The translations under genes and the position numbers were made by a program. Shown piece after piece: positions 35,834-48,300 of a stretch of 64,000 nt of DNA. Each line of letters opens with the position of its first letter. Position 1 is the stretch's first letter. Under the pieces are notes generated by a model that saw only the letters and a list, made by a program, of their open reading frames with translations, ran no database searches and was not told the DNA's origin. This DNA comes from Leucosporidium creatinivorum. Taxonomy: Eukaryota > Basidiomycota > Microbotryomycetes > Leucosporidiales > Leucosporidiaceae. The DNA lies in contig BCKL01000027.1 in NCBI GenBank assembly GCA_001600635.1, positions 193,079-257,078 on the forward strand. Reading direction: 5' to 3'.

Positions 35834-37739
35834 CGTGCCATGTCGTCGAGGTCGAAGACGAGACGAAGGAGGGAGAGAGAGAGAGAGAGAGAGCGAGCGA
35901 AACGCGAGTCGCGAGCTCTGAGAGCGGAGCCAGACGGTGTTCGCAGAGCTCTCGCTCGTTGGAAGGGACGGTAGAGTTTGATGGGACGTAGGATGGATTG
36001 CAGCACATAAAGAAGCGGGNGGGGGGGGGGGGGCTACACAAGATCCAACGCCCGCCGCCGACCTCCTTCGCCGAACATCGCCCATGCTCCCTCTTCCTCC
36101 TCATCAGCGTCCGAATCGATCATCTGTAGCGAAGGAGAGAGCGAGTCAGCATCCTGCTCCTTGATCTCCTCCGCTCTTTGTGTTCATGCGCCGTCGTCGA
36201 CCTCGTCTTCGTCCTCACCCTCCACCCAACGCCGAAGCGAGGGCAGAGAGAAATGAGGTACGAAGGGGATAAGAGTATGCTCGAAAAAGTTTAGAAGGCG
36301 AGCAGTTTCCGCAACGGCTCGAAAGCCCTTAGCAGACCGTCGTGATATATGTTAATGGAGGATCATCATCTCCCAAAGAGGTTTGGTCGACTTTGGCGGC
36401 GCGGCGCGGCGAGGATGTTGGGAGAGGGAGAGGGGAGAGGAGCAAGGGGCTTACGCTGTAGCTAGCTCGTGGATGATGGGGCCGCGATGTGAGGGGTGCA
36501 AGTCGATGAGGGATGGATCTGAGCGAGAGGGAGAAGAGAGAAAGAAGCGAAGAGGGGGTCAGCGCCGAGCTCTTCCTTCCCCCAGTTTCTTGTACGCCCA
36601 ACAACTCCGAACGACCACTCGAGGGTTACGACATCAGCCAAATAAAGCCGCGTTTTCTCATCATCTACCAGCCCACAGCCTTGCAACGCTCACCCCTCCA
36701 TCGTCGCGCAAGGCACTCGGACAAGGGAGCAAGCGAGGCAAGGTTTAACGAGTGGACATGGCGTGAGACGGTAATTCGCATTAGTCATCCTATGTCTACC
36801 CCTCGGGGGTCGTTGTTGGTGGTTGTTGAGAGGGAGGGAGGGGAGGGGAGGAGAGCGAAGGCCGAGAAAGGGAGGGCTAACTCACGCTTTGCCGACGCCT
36901 TCGAGTGGGAGATGACAGTGAGGAAACGGTGGTGGTGGTGGTCACCTCCCACGTCCCGTGCAGCTTGTCACTTCCTCCAGTGAGCGGTAGGCTTGAGGGC
37001 GAGCGAAAGGATTTCCGCTCGGCTCTTCGGTCCTCCTCGCCGCTAGTCGAGCACGGACGATGACCTAAAAGCAGTGCGAGATCGAAGCTGGTCAGCGCTC
37101 AATTCTCCAACCACCACCAAGTCTTTACTGCTGCTCGGTCGAGTCGAAAGGGTCGGTCGAAAAGTGAAAGGAAAGGAAGGTGGCTCAGAGAGAAGATTGT
37201 GTTCTCGTCCGCGCACAAGCTGCCACATAGGGCCTACAAGTGACTCTGAGACTCTAGTTTGATACAATACGGTATCATCAAGGCCGGTTCGGGNGGGNGG
37301 GNGGGTGCTGCTTCCGGAGCGGAGCAGGAGGGCGTGGAAGGCAGGAAGGAGGGCAAGGAGCGGGAGAGGGAAGACTAACCTGTAGCGTAGCAGAATGCTG
37401 TTGTTGCTGTTACAGAGTACAGCGCTTGGCCAGCGAAAGCCGATGAGGGCGGGCAGGAAAAGCGCCCGATGGAAGGGGAAAAAAATGCCGAGCGGTTGGA
37501 GTTGGTAGGGCGAGAGATTGTAGGGTGATCAAGTAGGGAGGAGTAGGAGCATCCTGTAGGTCTTCACGAGCTGAAAGCCGAGGGAACGAGCAAGGTGAAG
37601 GTGTGAAGCGGAAAGCAAGCCAACGAGGCGGAGGTTGGACTTGGGCGGATTTCAAGCCGAGAGGATGGACGGCGAGCGGTGGCTTTGACGCTTCTCTCTC
37701 TCTCTCTCTCCTCTGCTCTATCGACCTACAACTCGAGCG
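35834..37739. other. long intergenic region with simple repeats and a doubtful gene
   Basis: The region holds a GA microsatellite (35873-35895), a G homopolymer with an N (36017-36033), GGGN repeats (37291-37305) and a CT run (37690-37709). G tracts with N suggest assembly gaps or polymorphism. The only coding hints are the minus-strand fragments annotated separately at 36034-36690. From 36800 to 37739 nothing convincing is seen. Confidence 0.45.
36034..36690 (-). CDS. possible small gene, structure unresolved
   Basis: Several short minus-strand pieces look protein-like and are bordered by splice sites: GLVDDEKTRLYLADVVTLEW with donor GTACAA; HPSLIDLHPSHRGPIIHELA after acceptor CGCTCAG and before donor GTAAGC; ARLLNFFEHTLIPFVPHFS in a frame ending at about 36187; and a terminal acidic piece MIDSDADEEEEGAWAMFGEG ending in TAG at 36034. 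The pieces do not join in one clean frame by eye and no start codon is clear. They may be one small gene with an unusual intron, two short genes, or noise. Confidence 0.25.
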
Positions 37740-40111
37740 ATGAGCTACATTCCCGCCGCGTTATCCTCCCTACAATCCTCTACAGCCCTCTTAAACTCTC
37801 TACAATTCACCCACTCCCCTTCCCTCTCGCTCGCCCTCCTCGCCCCAGAAGCATCCTTTGAAACGCACCTCATAAGGGACGCAGCACCTCACGAATTAGC
37901 CTTATTCCAACCTTCTACTACACGCTATGATGCTCCCTTACTCGATGCGGGAGATTTGAGTCTGGGAGGTGGACAGCACGAGGAGAGGTGGACCGCTGCT
38001 AAGAGAGCCCCGCCGATGAGGGTTGGAGGGTGGGAGAAGGCCAGTCCGCTAAAAGAGAGGAGGGGAGCACAGGGGCAAGAGGATCCAAAGAGGTGTTTGA
38101 GTGCCGCAGAGAGGTTACTAGGTGTCTAGTGAGTAGCACCACCGGGCGAGGGAGAGAGGAGCGCGACATGTTATGTTGGCTGACACCCACTTCTCGACGA
38201 CGCGTCAAAAAGCCCCATGCCCAGGGCGCAGGAGCATGTACAGGCTTTGAAGGATCAGTATGAAGGATTGATGGATACGCTACAGGAATTGGAGGGCCAG
38301 TTGAAGCGCGTAAGTCCTACCAACCCCGACGCGTCGCTCTCCTGCCCTTCTCTCGGTCCTGCTGCTCTTCGCTAATCTTCTGCTCCCCATCCTGCTCCCA
38401 CCCCTTCCCTTTCAATAACCACACACCATGGAACAGCCCCTCCCCCGCTCCCACCTCAATCCCCACGCCGAGGAGCATGCCCGAGCAGCCGAGTTGGAGG
38501 AATTGATCAAGAGGGAGCAGATGGAGATCTTTGCGTTGGAGCAATTGAAGGGGGAGAAGGAATTGGAGGTGCGTTTTCTTGCTGCTGTCCCATCCTTCCC
38601 TGCCTCTTTCACCTCTTTTGCCCGCCCTCGGACCCCGATTCGCCGAGAAGCAGAAAGCTAACCCCCGTCTCGCCCACTCGCTCGCTCGCAGATCCAAGCC
38701 GCCGCCGCTCGTCCCCCTCCCCGCAAGCCCCCCATCCCCAACCCTACGCTCAAGCCCTCCCGCTCCCACGCCTCCCTCACCTCCTCCTCCCGCGCCGAGA
38801 CCGAGACCGAGACAGCACCCACCAACCTATTCGCCAAATCCTCCCTCCTCGACTCCAACGCCCATCGCGCCGCTGCTTCGTCGCCGAGGGCTGCTAGAGC
38901 AGCGAGGAGCACCCCTACGGCTTCCCCTGGACGTGGAGCGGGAGCAGGCGCGACGCCTCAGACGACGCCGAGGGCTGCTCGGATCGGTCGGGCTTCGTTG
39001 GGCTCTGCCAATGCTAATGCCGCGGGCTCGCCAGTGGCCGCGGCGGCGGCGAAGAGCCCTGCGCGGGCTACCGCCTCTGCGGCGAGGAGGAGTATCGGCG
39101 GTTCGGCAGAAACGACGCCGAAGAAGTCTGCCGCCGGGGCTGGAGGAGGGGCAAGGAGGTCCATTGGCGGTGGAGGAGCTGCGGGAGGAAAGAAGGATGC
39201 GAGTGCAAGTGGGAGTGGGAGGAAAGCAGTGGAGGGCGTCACAAAGGAGGATTTGGAGGGGATGGCGGTGAGTCCTTCGCTCTCTCTTCTTCCCTCTTCT
39301 CTGCTCGAGAGGGCGGCTCGCTGATCCATCCCTCTGCCCATCTCTCCCCTCCTTTCCCCCTCGTCCGTTCGCTCGCTCCCTCTTGCCGCAACGACGAACA
39401 GAGCAAGATCTGGGCCACCCCAACTCTCGCCGACGCGCTTCGTCCTTGGGGTCGCAAGCTGCTCCAATCCCAGCACGAGGACTCGGGTGAGGAGGTGGTC
39501 AATGCACCAGAGAAGATGGACATAGAGGGGACTATGTACGTCCTCTGCTCCTCCCCCTCTGCCTCTCTCTCTCTTCCTCCTCGCTCGTGCTCGGCGCTGA
39601 CCCCCCTCCCTCTCCCCCTCCCTCTCGCGGCGATATCTACAGAGCGACCCTCTCCTCAATCCTCCTCTCCCCCCCAGCGCCCGACCTGCCCCCCTCCCCC
39701 GGGTCCATCATCTCCTCGACCCTTACGACCGACTCCTCCCTCGCGTTCGCCGAACCGAGTCCTCCTTCCTCCTCCTCAGTGCTCGAGTACAAGCTCCTCC
39801 TCCTCCTCCTGTCGACTCTCTCGGGCGCGGGTGGCGCTGGGCTGCTGCCCGAGTTGAGCATCACGCTCAAGGAGCCCATCCTCGCCTCCTCCCTCGCCAC
39901 CAGCTCCTCCCCTGCCCCACCCGCTCGGCGGGGCAAGAAGGATGCCCTCGTATCGATGTTGGCGTTGAAGGCGCATTTAGGGGAATTTGCCAAGAGTAGA
40001 GGATGGGATGAAAGCGGGGGGACGACGGCGATTTATGGATTGGTTAGTAAGGGAGTTGTTAGGATTGATCGGAGGGGGAGGGAGGGGGGGTTGGTCGGCT
40101 TTAGGGCATAG
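37740..40111 (+). CDS. probable DASH complex subunit Spc34, extended
   Basis: The gene starts MSYIPAALSSLQSSTALLNS. Exon 1 (37740-38128) holds the Spc34-like block: FTHSPSLSLALLAPEASFE followed by THLIRDAAPHELALFQP. Exon 2 (38213-38309) and exon 3 (38437-38568) give coiled coil (QEHVQALKDQYEGLMDTLQE, HARAAELEELIKREQMEIF). DASH/Dam1 rings couple kinetochores to spindle microtubules. Downstream exons add an Ala/Ser/Gly-rich basic region (residues about 220-400, many RRSIGG/TPRAAR repeats) and a helical C-terminal part (SKIWATPTLADALRPWGRKL, VLEYKLLLLLLSTLSGAG). That extension is longer than in ascomycete Spc34. The frame is continuous through all introns, so one gene is preferred over a fusion artefact. 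Confidence 0.58.
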
Positions 40112-40833
40112 TCTCTGGTTGTGCTATGGATTGGTTTGGCGGTGAATGATTGGGAGAGTGGGAGAGGGAGAGCAGCGAAACCACTGCGGCGCCGACGCTC
40201 GAGCTTCATCGGCCAGGCTACGAGTCGGCCTTGCATGGCTCATTTGACCTGCAGCGGCAACGAGCGCTTCTCGCTCCCTCCTCTTCGGCTGCTCGCGTCT
40301 TCGGCCGCCGCTCCTCGGCTTCTGAGCCCGCTCGAGTCGACTTGGCTCGGTCGCCGAACTCACCCTCAACGGTCAGAAGCGAAGGCCCTTCGGCTGCAGG
40401 CTCAACGCTAAATTCGAGTACTCGTTCTTCTCAGTACAGCGTCTCGGTTGTCTTCGCTCCTCCTCAGCAAACTCGACCAACATCTGGGCAAGCTGCAAAA
40501 TCTGGGTCGCGAAACGGTGCGAAATCTGGGCGAAATCTGGGCCAAGGTCAGGAAACACTTTTTGTTCGAGGCGAGGTGTCGAGGTGTCGAGAGAGGGGCT
40601 TTGCTGTTCGAGGGAAGCGTGTGAGGTCCAGGGCTGCTTCTCTGGAATCGCTACAGAGGAAGAACGTCGTTGCGCAGCCTCTCGACGAACGCCGAACTCC
40701 TTCGCCCTCTCCCCGCCGCCAACGCCGAGACGAGAATAAGGATGCGCAAAGCTACATATCAAAAAGACGGACGACACAGCAAATTATATGAAGAAGGAGT
40801 CTACAACACTATCAGCCTCTCTCTCCTTCCTCA
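40112..40833. other. convergent intergenic region
   Basis: This is the 3' region between two convergent genes. Three near copies of AAATCTGGG occur at 40498-40550, and many CGCCGA motifs occur at 40300-40370 and 40690-40730. No gene is supported. Confidence 0.45.
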
Positions 40834-43800
40834 TCACCTAAAAGCCCCCGCCGACCAATCCACCTCGCCCGTTCCCGGCTGTCCCAGATTCCCCCACTCC
40901 CAAAACGCACTCCCACTCTCCCCAAACAACGGATCAAACCCATCCAACACACTCGTCAACGCCTGATCCATCCCACCGCCCAAACTCGGCCGCCTGCCCA
41001 ACGCCGCCTCCCCGCCGAGCTGCTGCTGCTGTTGCTGTTGGAATTGCAACAGCGCGGGGGAGGCGCCCCCGATGTTCATGCCTGAGCCGTTGTTCATATT
41101 GTTGGCTTGCCATTGCTGTTGCTGTTGCTCGAGCGTCGGGCCTCCGGGGTTGCCGTTCCCTGCGGTCGGAGCAGGGAAGAGAGGTGCCGTGGGAGCGGGA
41201 GCGGGGGACATGACCGTCGCCGCGTGTCGAGGGAGTTGAGGGCTGGTAGGTGGGCATCCTTTGACGCCTGAATCGAGGAGGGTGCGAAGGACTTGCGCTT
41301 GGGAGCGGGCGGGGTGATCCGGGTTTAGTGCGATGGCGTCGAGGAAGGAGGCGCCGAGCTCGAGGAGACGGGGCAGCTTTTGGGTGTAGAGCCAGGGTTG
41401 TTGGACTTGAGGGGTTTGGAGGAGGACCAGGTCGGCGGTGAGGAGGCCCTGTTTGGGGGAGAGGGAGCGAGGTCAGCGACGGGAGAAGGAGGCAGAGTGT
41501 GAGATGGAAGACCTACCTCGTTGACGAGCTTGCAGAGAAAGACGAGGGGGAAGATGTAGGCGACGCAGGTGATGGCTGCGGAGCGAGCAAGGCCAGGTCA
41601 GCTCCGAGCTCGGCGAAAGCGAGATCATCCTCAAACACTCACCGTCCATGCCCCACTTGCTCAACTCAACCACACTATCATCCATAATCAGCTTCCTCCA
41701 TCCATCGCTCCTCTCCGCCTCCTCCCACTGCACGGCCCTCCACCCTCCCGGAATCCGACTCTCCTCACTCAGCGTAAAAATCAACCCCTCCGCCGCCTTA
41801 ACACACTTCAACAACCCATCGTACTCCCACTGCGTCAACCCCCTCATCCCCTCACTCCTCAACCTCTTCGGCTTAACATCCGGCGCCGGCAACCCCGTAC
41901 TCCCCGCTCCTCCACTCCCTCCTCCTCCTCCCTCCTTCCCTCCATCCGAATCAGTCGTATAGAACCGATTCCTCTTCCACGAGACATAAGCCGCAGCGTT
42001 GAATTGGAGGGTGATGAACCAGGCGAAGGGACAGAGGACCGACATGGCGAGAGGGTCGACGGCGAGTTGACGCTGCAGGACGGGGACCCAGAACTCCTCC
42101 CAGGCCGACATGCCTTGGTTGTAGCGTTCGAGGTCGGGGCGGGCGATGCGACGGGTGCGTTCGTAGGAGGTGGAGCGGAGAATTGGGCGAGCGACTTCGA
42201 ACATCTCCACGGAGGCGGCGAGCCTGCGGAGGGCGGAAGAGGTCAGCGAGATGTTGAAGAAGAGGTCTCGGGCGACTCACCGAGTATCGTAGGGCTGAAG
42301 CTGAAGCGAAGAGAAGAGGCGAGTCGTAGTAAGCGCAGCGGCGCCCTCCATGTTGCAGCGTCGGCCGGATTGGACGTTGCCGCTGCGAGGGAGATGAGGG
42401 TCAGCGAGTCGGCCTCAAGTGGAGAAATAGACAGTAACTCACTGTACATCGTTCGACAACAGCCAGTAGTACAGCCTCAAGTCCTTGAGCAAATCGCTCG
42501 AGATGGGCGTGCCGTTGGCGCTCGCCGAGTACGCCCTCGAGAACTTGCTCAGCACCGTCGAGAGCTCGAGCCGTTCCGCCGTCCTCGCCAAGATGCCCTG
42601 CGCCATCCAACTCGCCAATCCATTGACCTTGCTCGCTCGCATCGCCTCTGCAATATCCAATCCCTCGGCCCTCCTCGTCGCGAATTGGGTCATCTTGAAG
42701 AGGTTGAGCAGGTCGAGGGCGCGGAGGAAGTCGGTCGTGAGTTCGTGAGGTTGAGGGTTGAGTATTTGAGGGGCGAAGATGTTGTTGGTGAAGGTGACGA
42801 GGGTGGTGTGGAGCTGGGAGGGGAAGGGCGTCGAGTAGGAGGTGGAGAGGACGAGGATGGTGTGGAAGAGGAGGGAGGAGCGCGAGCGGACGCCCATGGC
42901 GTTGCGATCTTCGTCGAGAGAGAGCATCATGACCCAAGGGTGGATGCTGCAAAAGAAGCTGCGAAAGGGAAGAGGTGGGGTCAACTTTCCGTTCGGCTCT
43001 CGGGAGGGATGCAGTGACACTCACAAGTCGAACAACTCTTGACACTCATCGGCGGTCAACACTCCACGCTTCAGTACGTCCGGCGCGCCATAGTCGTCGC
43101 CGAGAGGAGCACCTCGGGGCGGCTGGCCGACAATCTCGTCGATGCTCATGTTGATCTGATGCAGCGGGTTGTACATCGCGGCCCTCGACTTGTCCTCTCC
43201 GTCCTGCACCATGTCTTCGTCCTCGGATCCCGAAAGCGAGCGAGCTTGGTGCGAAGCCGTGTGCGACGAAGCGCCATGAGGCGAGTCCTGGAAGCCCGCT
43301 GGGTTGAGGTGGAGGGCCGACTCGATGGATTGAAGACGAGCGGCGATTTCGTAGAGCCTGCAGATAAAGTAAGTTGAGTGAGCCGTTGCTCGACGAAAGG
43401 TCTCGGCGATCTCAAAGCCAGACAAACGGCTGAGAGGCTCACTTTTGAGTGACGGCGGGACTCGGTTCTCCCGCCGGTGGTTTCGTGTTGGGCGTAGCTG
43501 GTGGATGAGTAGGCGCGATGACGCCGGCGCTGGGAGGAAACTTGCACTCGAGGCCGTAGCTGTTGGTTGATGAATGCAGAGGGCGGAGGAAGGGAGAAGA
43601 TCAGCGCTGGGCCGGACTGGCGGTGAGGTCATTCCGAGACTGAAGAGACTGACAGCTCGCATCGCCTGCACGGTACTGTGTAGTAGAATAGGTCCAGGTC
43701 AGCAACGAGCGTTCAATCGCGCATGGCATTCATCGATGCGCTCGGTTGCCCTCGCCTCGCTCGTTTGCTGGCCCCGCAACAAAGCAGCGCGCGACCAGCA

Positions 43801-44355
43801 CAACAACTGAGAACGGGAGCTGTAGCAACTCACCTCGAGAAGGTCCATCACACTTTTGCTTGGTAGACTTGCAGGCCAGGCAAGCTGTAGGGTAAACGCA
43901 AACGGAAGGGGAACGGAGGTTAGCGTTGAGTCCGTCGGCGCCTCCTTCCCAGTCGAACGGCGAATGTACTACAGCCTCTCGGCGACCGAAAGCTCACCCA
44001 ATCTGCTCCTCGTCTTCTTGTCCTTGGCTGCCTTGTCCCCTTTGGCTCCCGTGCCCGAAGCCTTGACCTTTGCCGTCTTCTTGGGCATTGCTCCGTTGTT
44101 GCTCGCCGGGGTGGGTTGCTGCTGCTGCTGCTGGAGAGTAGGCGGTGGTGGCTGAGGTTGAGGCATGCCTTGCGAAGGTCCAGGTTGTCCCTGCTGGTAC
44201 ATCTGGTGTAATTGAGGCGGCGGCGGCGCTTGCAAGCCCGCTGGCAGCTGCTGTTGCTGACCGGCTCCTTGTGGTCCTCCTGCTTGGGCGAATTGGCGTT
44301 GGAGTTGAGCTTGGTGCGCTTGCTGCTGCTGTTGGTAGCCGTTGGGCTGTTGCAT
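40834..44355 (-). CDS. Zn2Cys6 fungal transcription factor
   Basis: Exon 1 (from 44355) encodes a Gln/Pro-rich start (MQQPNGYQQQQQAHQAQ) and a basic stretch. After splicing the DNA-binding cluster reads CLACKSTKQKCDGPSR, then VPCRRCEL and YGLECKF, which is C-x2-C-x6-C-x6-C-x2-C-x6-C, the canonical binuclear zinc cluster, spread over three exons. The middle region carries the fungal TF homology domain (TADECQELFDLFFCSIHPWV, LLFHTILVLSTSYS, LDLLNLFKMTQFATRRAEG, DLRLYYWLLSNDV). The C-terminus has polyQ and an acidic/aromatic tail (FDPLFGESGSAFWEWGNLG) fit for activation. The start of the TF domain resembles PriB-like basidiomycete factors. The target genes are unknown. Confidence 0.88.
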
Positions 44356-45317
44356 CGAATGAGACGCTGCTGTAGTTCAATGTAGAACAAGCGAAACCGG
44401 AAGCGACGAGGGTGAAGCGAGAGTGCAAGCTGAGCTGAGAGCTCGATCTTGTCAAGGCTGAGACCCTGTACCTAAATTAAGTGCAAGGCCTCACTTTCCG
44501 CTCGGCTGACGTCTTGGCTAGTGTTCTGCAGCGAGATATTCCTGGTCGAAAGCGAACGGGCGAAGAGGACGGAGGGCAAGGAGCAGATCCGAGCTGAGCC
44601 GTCTTTCTCCTCCTCGTCGCTCGTCGCTCGTTCAACTCCTCAGCTCCAAGGCGGCGTTTCGGGCTTTGTTTCGGAAGCCGAATTGTGTAGCTGCCTCGAG
44701 CGCTGTGCGCGAGCCCTTCGAAGTTCCACGTGTAGTGTAGCAGACTCGGTACGGCCATCGCCGAGATCCTGCCCTTTGCTCCTTCCTGCTCCGCCTGGGG
44801 AACCCGACCGCTTGTATCGCGCCTATGGGATGTAGGGTGACAAATGCTACTCCACTCTGGACTCGCCTGCATTGAACCGAGCTCGACGAGCTTGACACGG
44901 CAGCGATCCTTTCGAAGAGCTCGGAGCGGCGCCTTCAAGTACCCTGCCGTCACCTCTTAGCGTCTTGGTGTGCAGCTCAGAGTGCACGATGTTCACTCAG
45001 TGGTTCGTATCGACCTCCACAACTCCTCGACAGCGCCGAGTAAAGCCAGTGGAGCGAAGGTGTCGAGCGCCGACAGGAAGGGAATGACTGAGAATCGCGC
45101 GATTGGCTTTATCTGCCTCCCTCTCCGTCGCCCGAAGATCGAGACTGATACCGATAGATTACACAACATAATGCACACTAACCGAGTCCGCTAAAGTATC
45201 TAACAACGCGGCGACCACTAATCCTCAACCCTCCTCTCATCTTCCTCTCGCATCCTTCTCATCCTTCAACCCCTCTCGTCCTCGAGACACACATCTCTAC
45301 TCCTCCTCCTCCAACTC
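44356..45317. other. intergenic, no gene seen
   Basis: Roughly 960 bp lie between the transcription factor start and the stop of the next gene on the same strand. Frames are short. GC content drops near 45150-45300, as expected for a terminator region. Confidence 0.4.
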
Positions 45318-48300
45318 CTAACGACGAGCAGACCTCGGCTTCCTCGCCGGCTTGGCCCTAATTTCTCGCTGCCGACTCGGATCCTCCTGAGGGACGACGG
45401 CGGGCCCTTGCACGTCATCGTCCTCGTCGCTAGTGTAGTAGGCGCTGTAGAAAAGAAAGAGGAGTATCAGCAACTGTTTGGAGAGAGGAGGAGGTGGGAG
45501 AGCACTCACGCGGCAGCGATTTCCTCAATGCGAGCCGAAGGGCGAGGGGCTTTATCGCCGAGACCGAGGGGCTTCTTGGTGGTGGAGGTGGTGGTGGAGG
45601 ACTGTGAGAGTTGGTGAGGGAAGTCAGCGATCCGTTCGGTGTCGAACTCGAACACTCGGCGAAGACAGACGTACGGAGGCGGTCGGCTCGGCGTTCATCT
45701 TGGCCTTGCCCTTGCCCTTCGACGAAGACGACTTGCCCGACCCAGCGTTGCTCGAGGCTTTCTTGGTGGTGAGGGGATTGTTGGTGCCGACCATGAGTGC
45801 GGTAGGGTCGGAGCTAGAGGAGGAAGGAGCGCTGAAAGCGGAGGAGGAGGTGAAGGGAGGTGCGCCGAAGGGGTTGTAGACGAAGGCCGAGGCGGCGTGG
45901 GAAGAGGTGGGTGTCGAACTCTTCTTCATCGAAGGCTTGATGATGGGCGCTGAGGAGAAGGAAGGTCCTGCTCCCGTTACCGAAGGAGGAGCGCCGCCGC
46001 TGAGCCTCGCGAGCTTGTCCTTCTGCGCTTGGACGAGCGACTCGAGCAGCTGCAGGTCTCCATCCTTGATCTTGCGCGAGTCTTCGTTGGAGATAGTGTA
46101 GAGGTACTGGGCAGTAGGGTTGGTGGTGGTGCAGTATTGAACGGCCCAGAGTGAGCTGTTGGTGGTGTCGGGGTCGCGCCTGATGAAGACGAGGCAGGAG
46201 GGAGCGGCGGGCATGGGAGCGACGGCGGGGGTGGGTGCGAAGACGGTGGAAGAAGTGGTGCTGCAGCTGCTCGACGGGAAGGAAGGAGAGGTCAGTGTTG
46301 GCGCGCGACGAGGGAGAGACGGGCGAGACGAACCTCGGCGAAGTCGAAGCGGCGGCGGCCGGCTGAAGAGAGAGGACAGGAGGTCAGTGCTCGGCTCGCA
46401 AGATAGTGAAGACGATCGATCAACGTACCTCGATGGAATCCCAGTCGAACGGCCTCATCTCATTCAACCTTCCCTCATTCCTCGCCTCCTCCCAATCGCA
46501 CAACCAATTGTTATACGCGAGCTTTTGCGCCTCGGTCGTGCTGCTGTGCAGAAGCCTCTTTGCGTGATCTTGGGGTACGTCGTACATGACCGTCTTCTTG
46601 CCGTTGATGGTGAGGGCGACGTGCTGGAAGCCGGGATCAGCGCGGATCGTCCATAGGCCGTTGAAGCGCCTGTGGAGAGAAGGGAAGAGCGAGTCAGTGA
46701 GGCGAAGAGAGTGTGAGATGGAAGTAGGGGACCCACTCATACTCCTTCCCCTTCCAAACGAAGTAGCGCCCGTTCATGACGCCACACTTCGAGCGACGTT
46801 GCTCGGCGACGAAATCGTCGTCCTGTGGGGTAGTGGGAAGGGACGAGAGAGAAGTTCAGTAGGCTGTACTACGCTCTGAAGCGAAAAGGGAAGCGAGCTC
46901 ACCAGGTCGCTCGGAGCCTCCTTATCAACGTCCATCTTGCCGCTCGGCTCGGGCTGAGTCGCCACCGCTGCCTCGCTCTCCATCGCCTCACTCGCGTCCA
47001 TGCTCTCCAACACCTCATCCACCAACACTTGGATTTCCGACTTCTCATCCTCAGCATCCATCTCAGTCGATTCGACAGCACGAGCCAGCTCGGCGGTCGG
47101 CGTAGGGAGAGGGAGAGGAGCGGCGAAGGTGTTGGCGAAGGAGGAGGAGGTAGCGAGGGTGGATGCGGCTGCAGTGAGGATGAAGCTGGACTGCTGCTGC
47201 TGCTGTTGAGGGAAGGTGGGCGCTGGAGCGAGAGTGGCGCTCATGATGGTGGCGTACTCGGCGAAAGGGGGAGCGGAGGCGGGAGAAGCGGGGAGCGCAA
47301 AGGTCACCGCTTGCTGTTGGGGTTGCCGATAGTAGTCGGTAGTCGATCTGATGGGGTTCAGACCAGTCGAGAAGGAGGAGGGGTGAGGGTCGGCGGAGGG
47401 GAAGAAGGGCTCGGCGGAGGGGAAGCCAAACTCGGTAGCGGTGGCTTCGAGGGAGTTGTCGTGTGGGAATTGGAGTTGGAGTCTGAGCTGGAAGTCGGAA
47501 AGGTTGGTGCTGACCTCCGGAGTGTAGTCCATGGCGGTGATGGTGTCGAGGGGCTCGGTGACCGACGCGAGTGGGTGGGGCTCGGCGCCGACGAAGGGGA
47601 GAGGGGACTTGGCGGTGAGAGAGGAAGTGGCGGTGGGAGCGACGTACGACTCCTCAAAAACGCTCCCGACTGAGATGTCGACCACGATGTCCTGCCCCTC
47701 AGCAGGTCCCCTCGGCATCTCCTTCGGCCGCGACTCAGCGCTCGTCGTCTCCGTAGGCAAAGCCTGAGCCTGAGTCTGAGGGGAGGGTTCGATGGTGGAG
47801 GTGGAGATCGCGAGGTAAGAGGCGCTCTCGGTGGTAATAGGAGTGGGAAGAGGCTCGATGGGAGAGGGGAGCGGCTCGAGGAGACCCTCGGCGAGGTGGG
47901 AGGAGGGCGAGAGAGATGGAAGCGCGATGATGGGCTCGACGCTCGAGGTCACGGTGGTGGTGGCAGACTGTGCGACCTCCGATGCGACTTCCTCGAAGAT
48001 GATGGGGTCTATAGGAGCGTCGAATTGGATGGACGCAGAGGAGGGTTCGGGGGTCGTCTCCTCGGCGATGTCGAGAGGTGAGGGAGGAGGGGTAGAGCTA
48101 AGCTGAGGCGCCGTCTCCTCGTCAGACTCGTTGGGAGTAGTGGTGTCGGTGCTGCTGGTGGTGAGCGAGCTCGAGAGCGCCTCCCTCACGACCTCAATCG
48201 GCCGCTCCTTCCTCAAGCCCTTTTTGCTCGCGGCGCTGTAGCTGGTGGGCGAGGGGGTGCGGTTCCTCCTGTACTCGATGGCAGCGGCGTAAGGGTGGGT

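Noticed and set aside
41569-43017. 482-aa plus-strand open frame
   Set aside because: It lies opposite the transcription factor exons, has shadow-frame composition (His/Arg/Pro-rich) and crosses its introns.
37740-44355. Mating-type locus
   Set aside because: No homeodomain pair, pheromone receptor or CAAX pheromone gene was found in the window.
47029-47673. 214-aa plus-strand Gly-rich frame
   Set aside because: It is a shadow of the Ser/Thr/Pro-rich part of the gene at 45318-49791.
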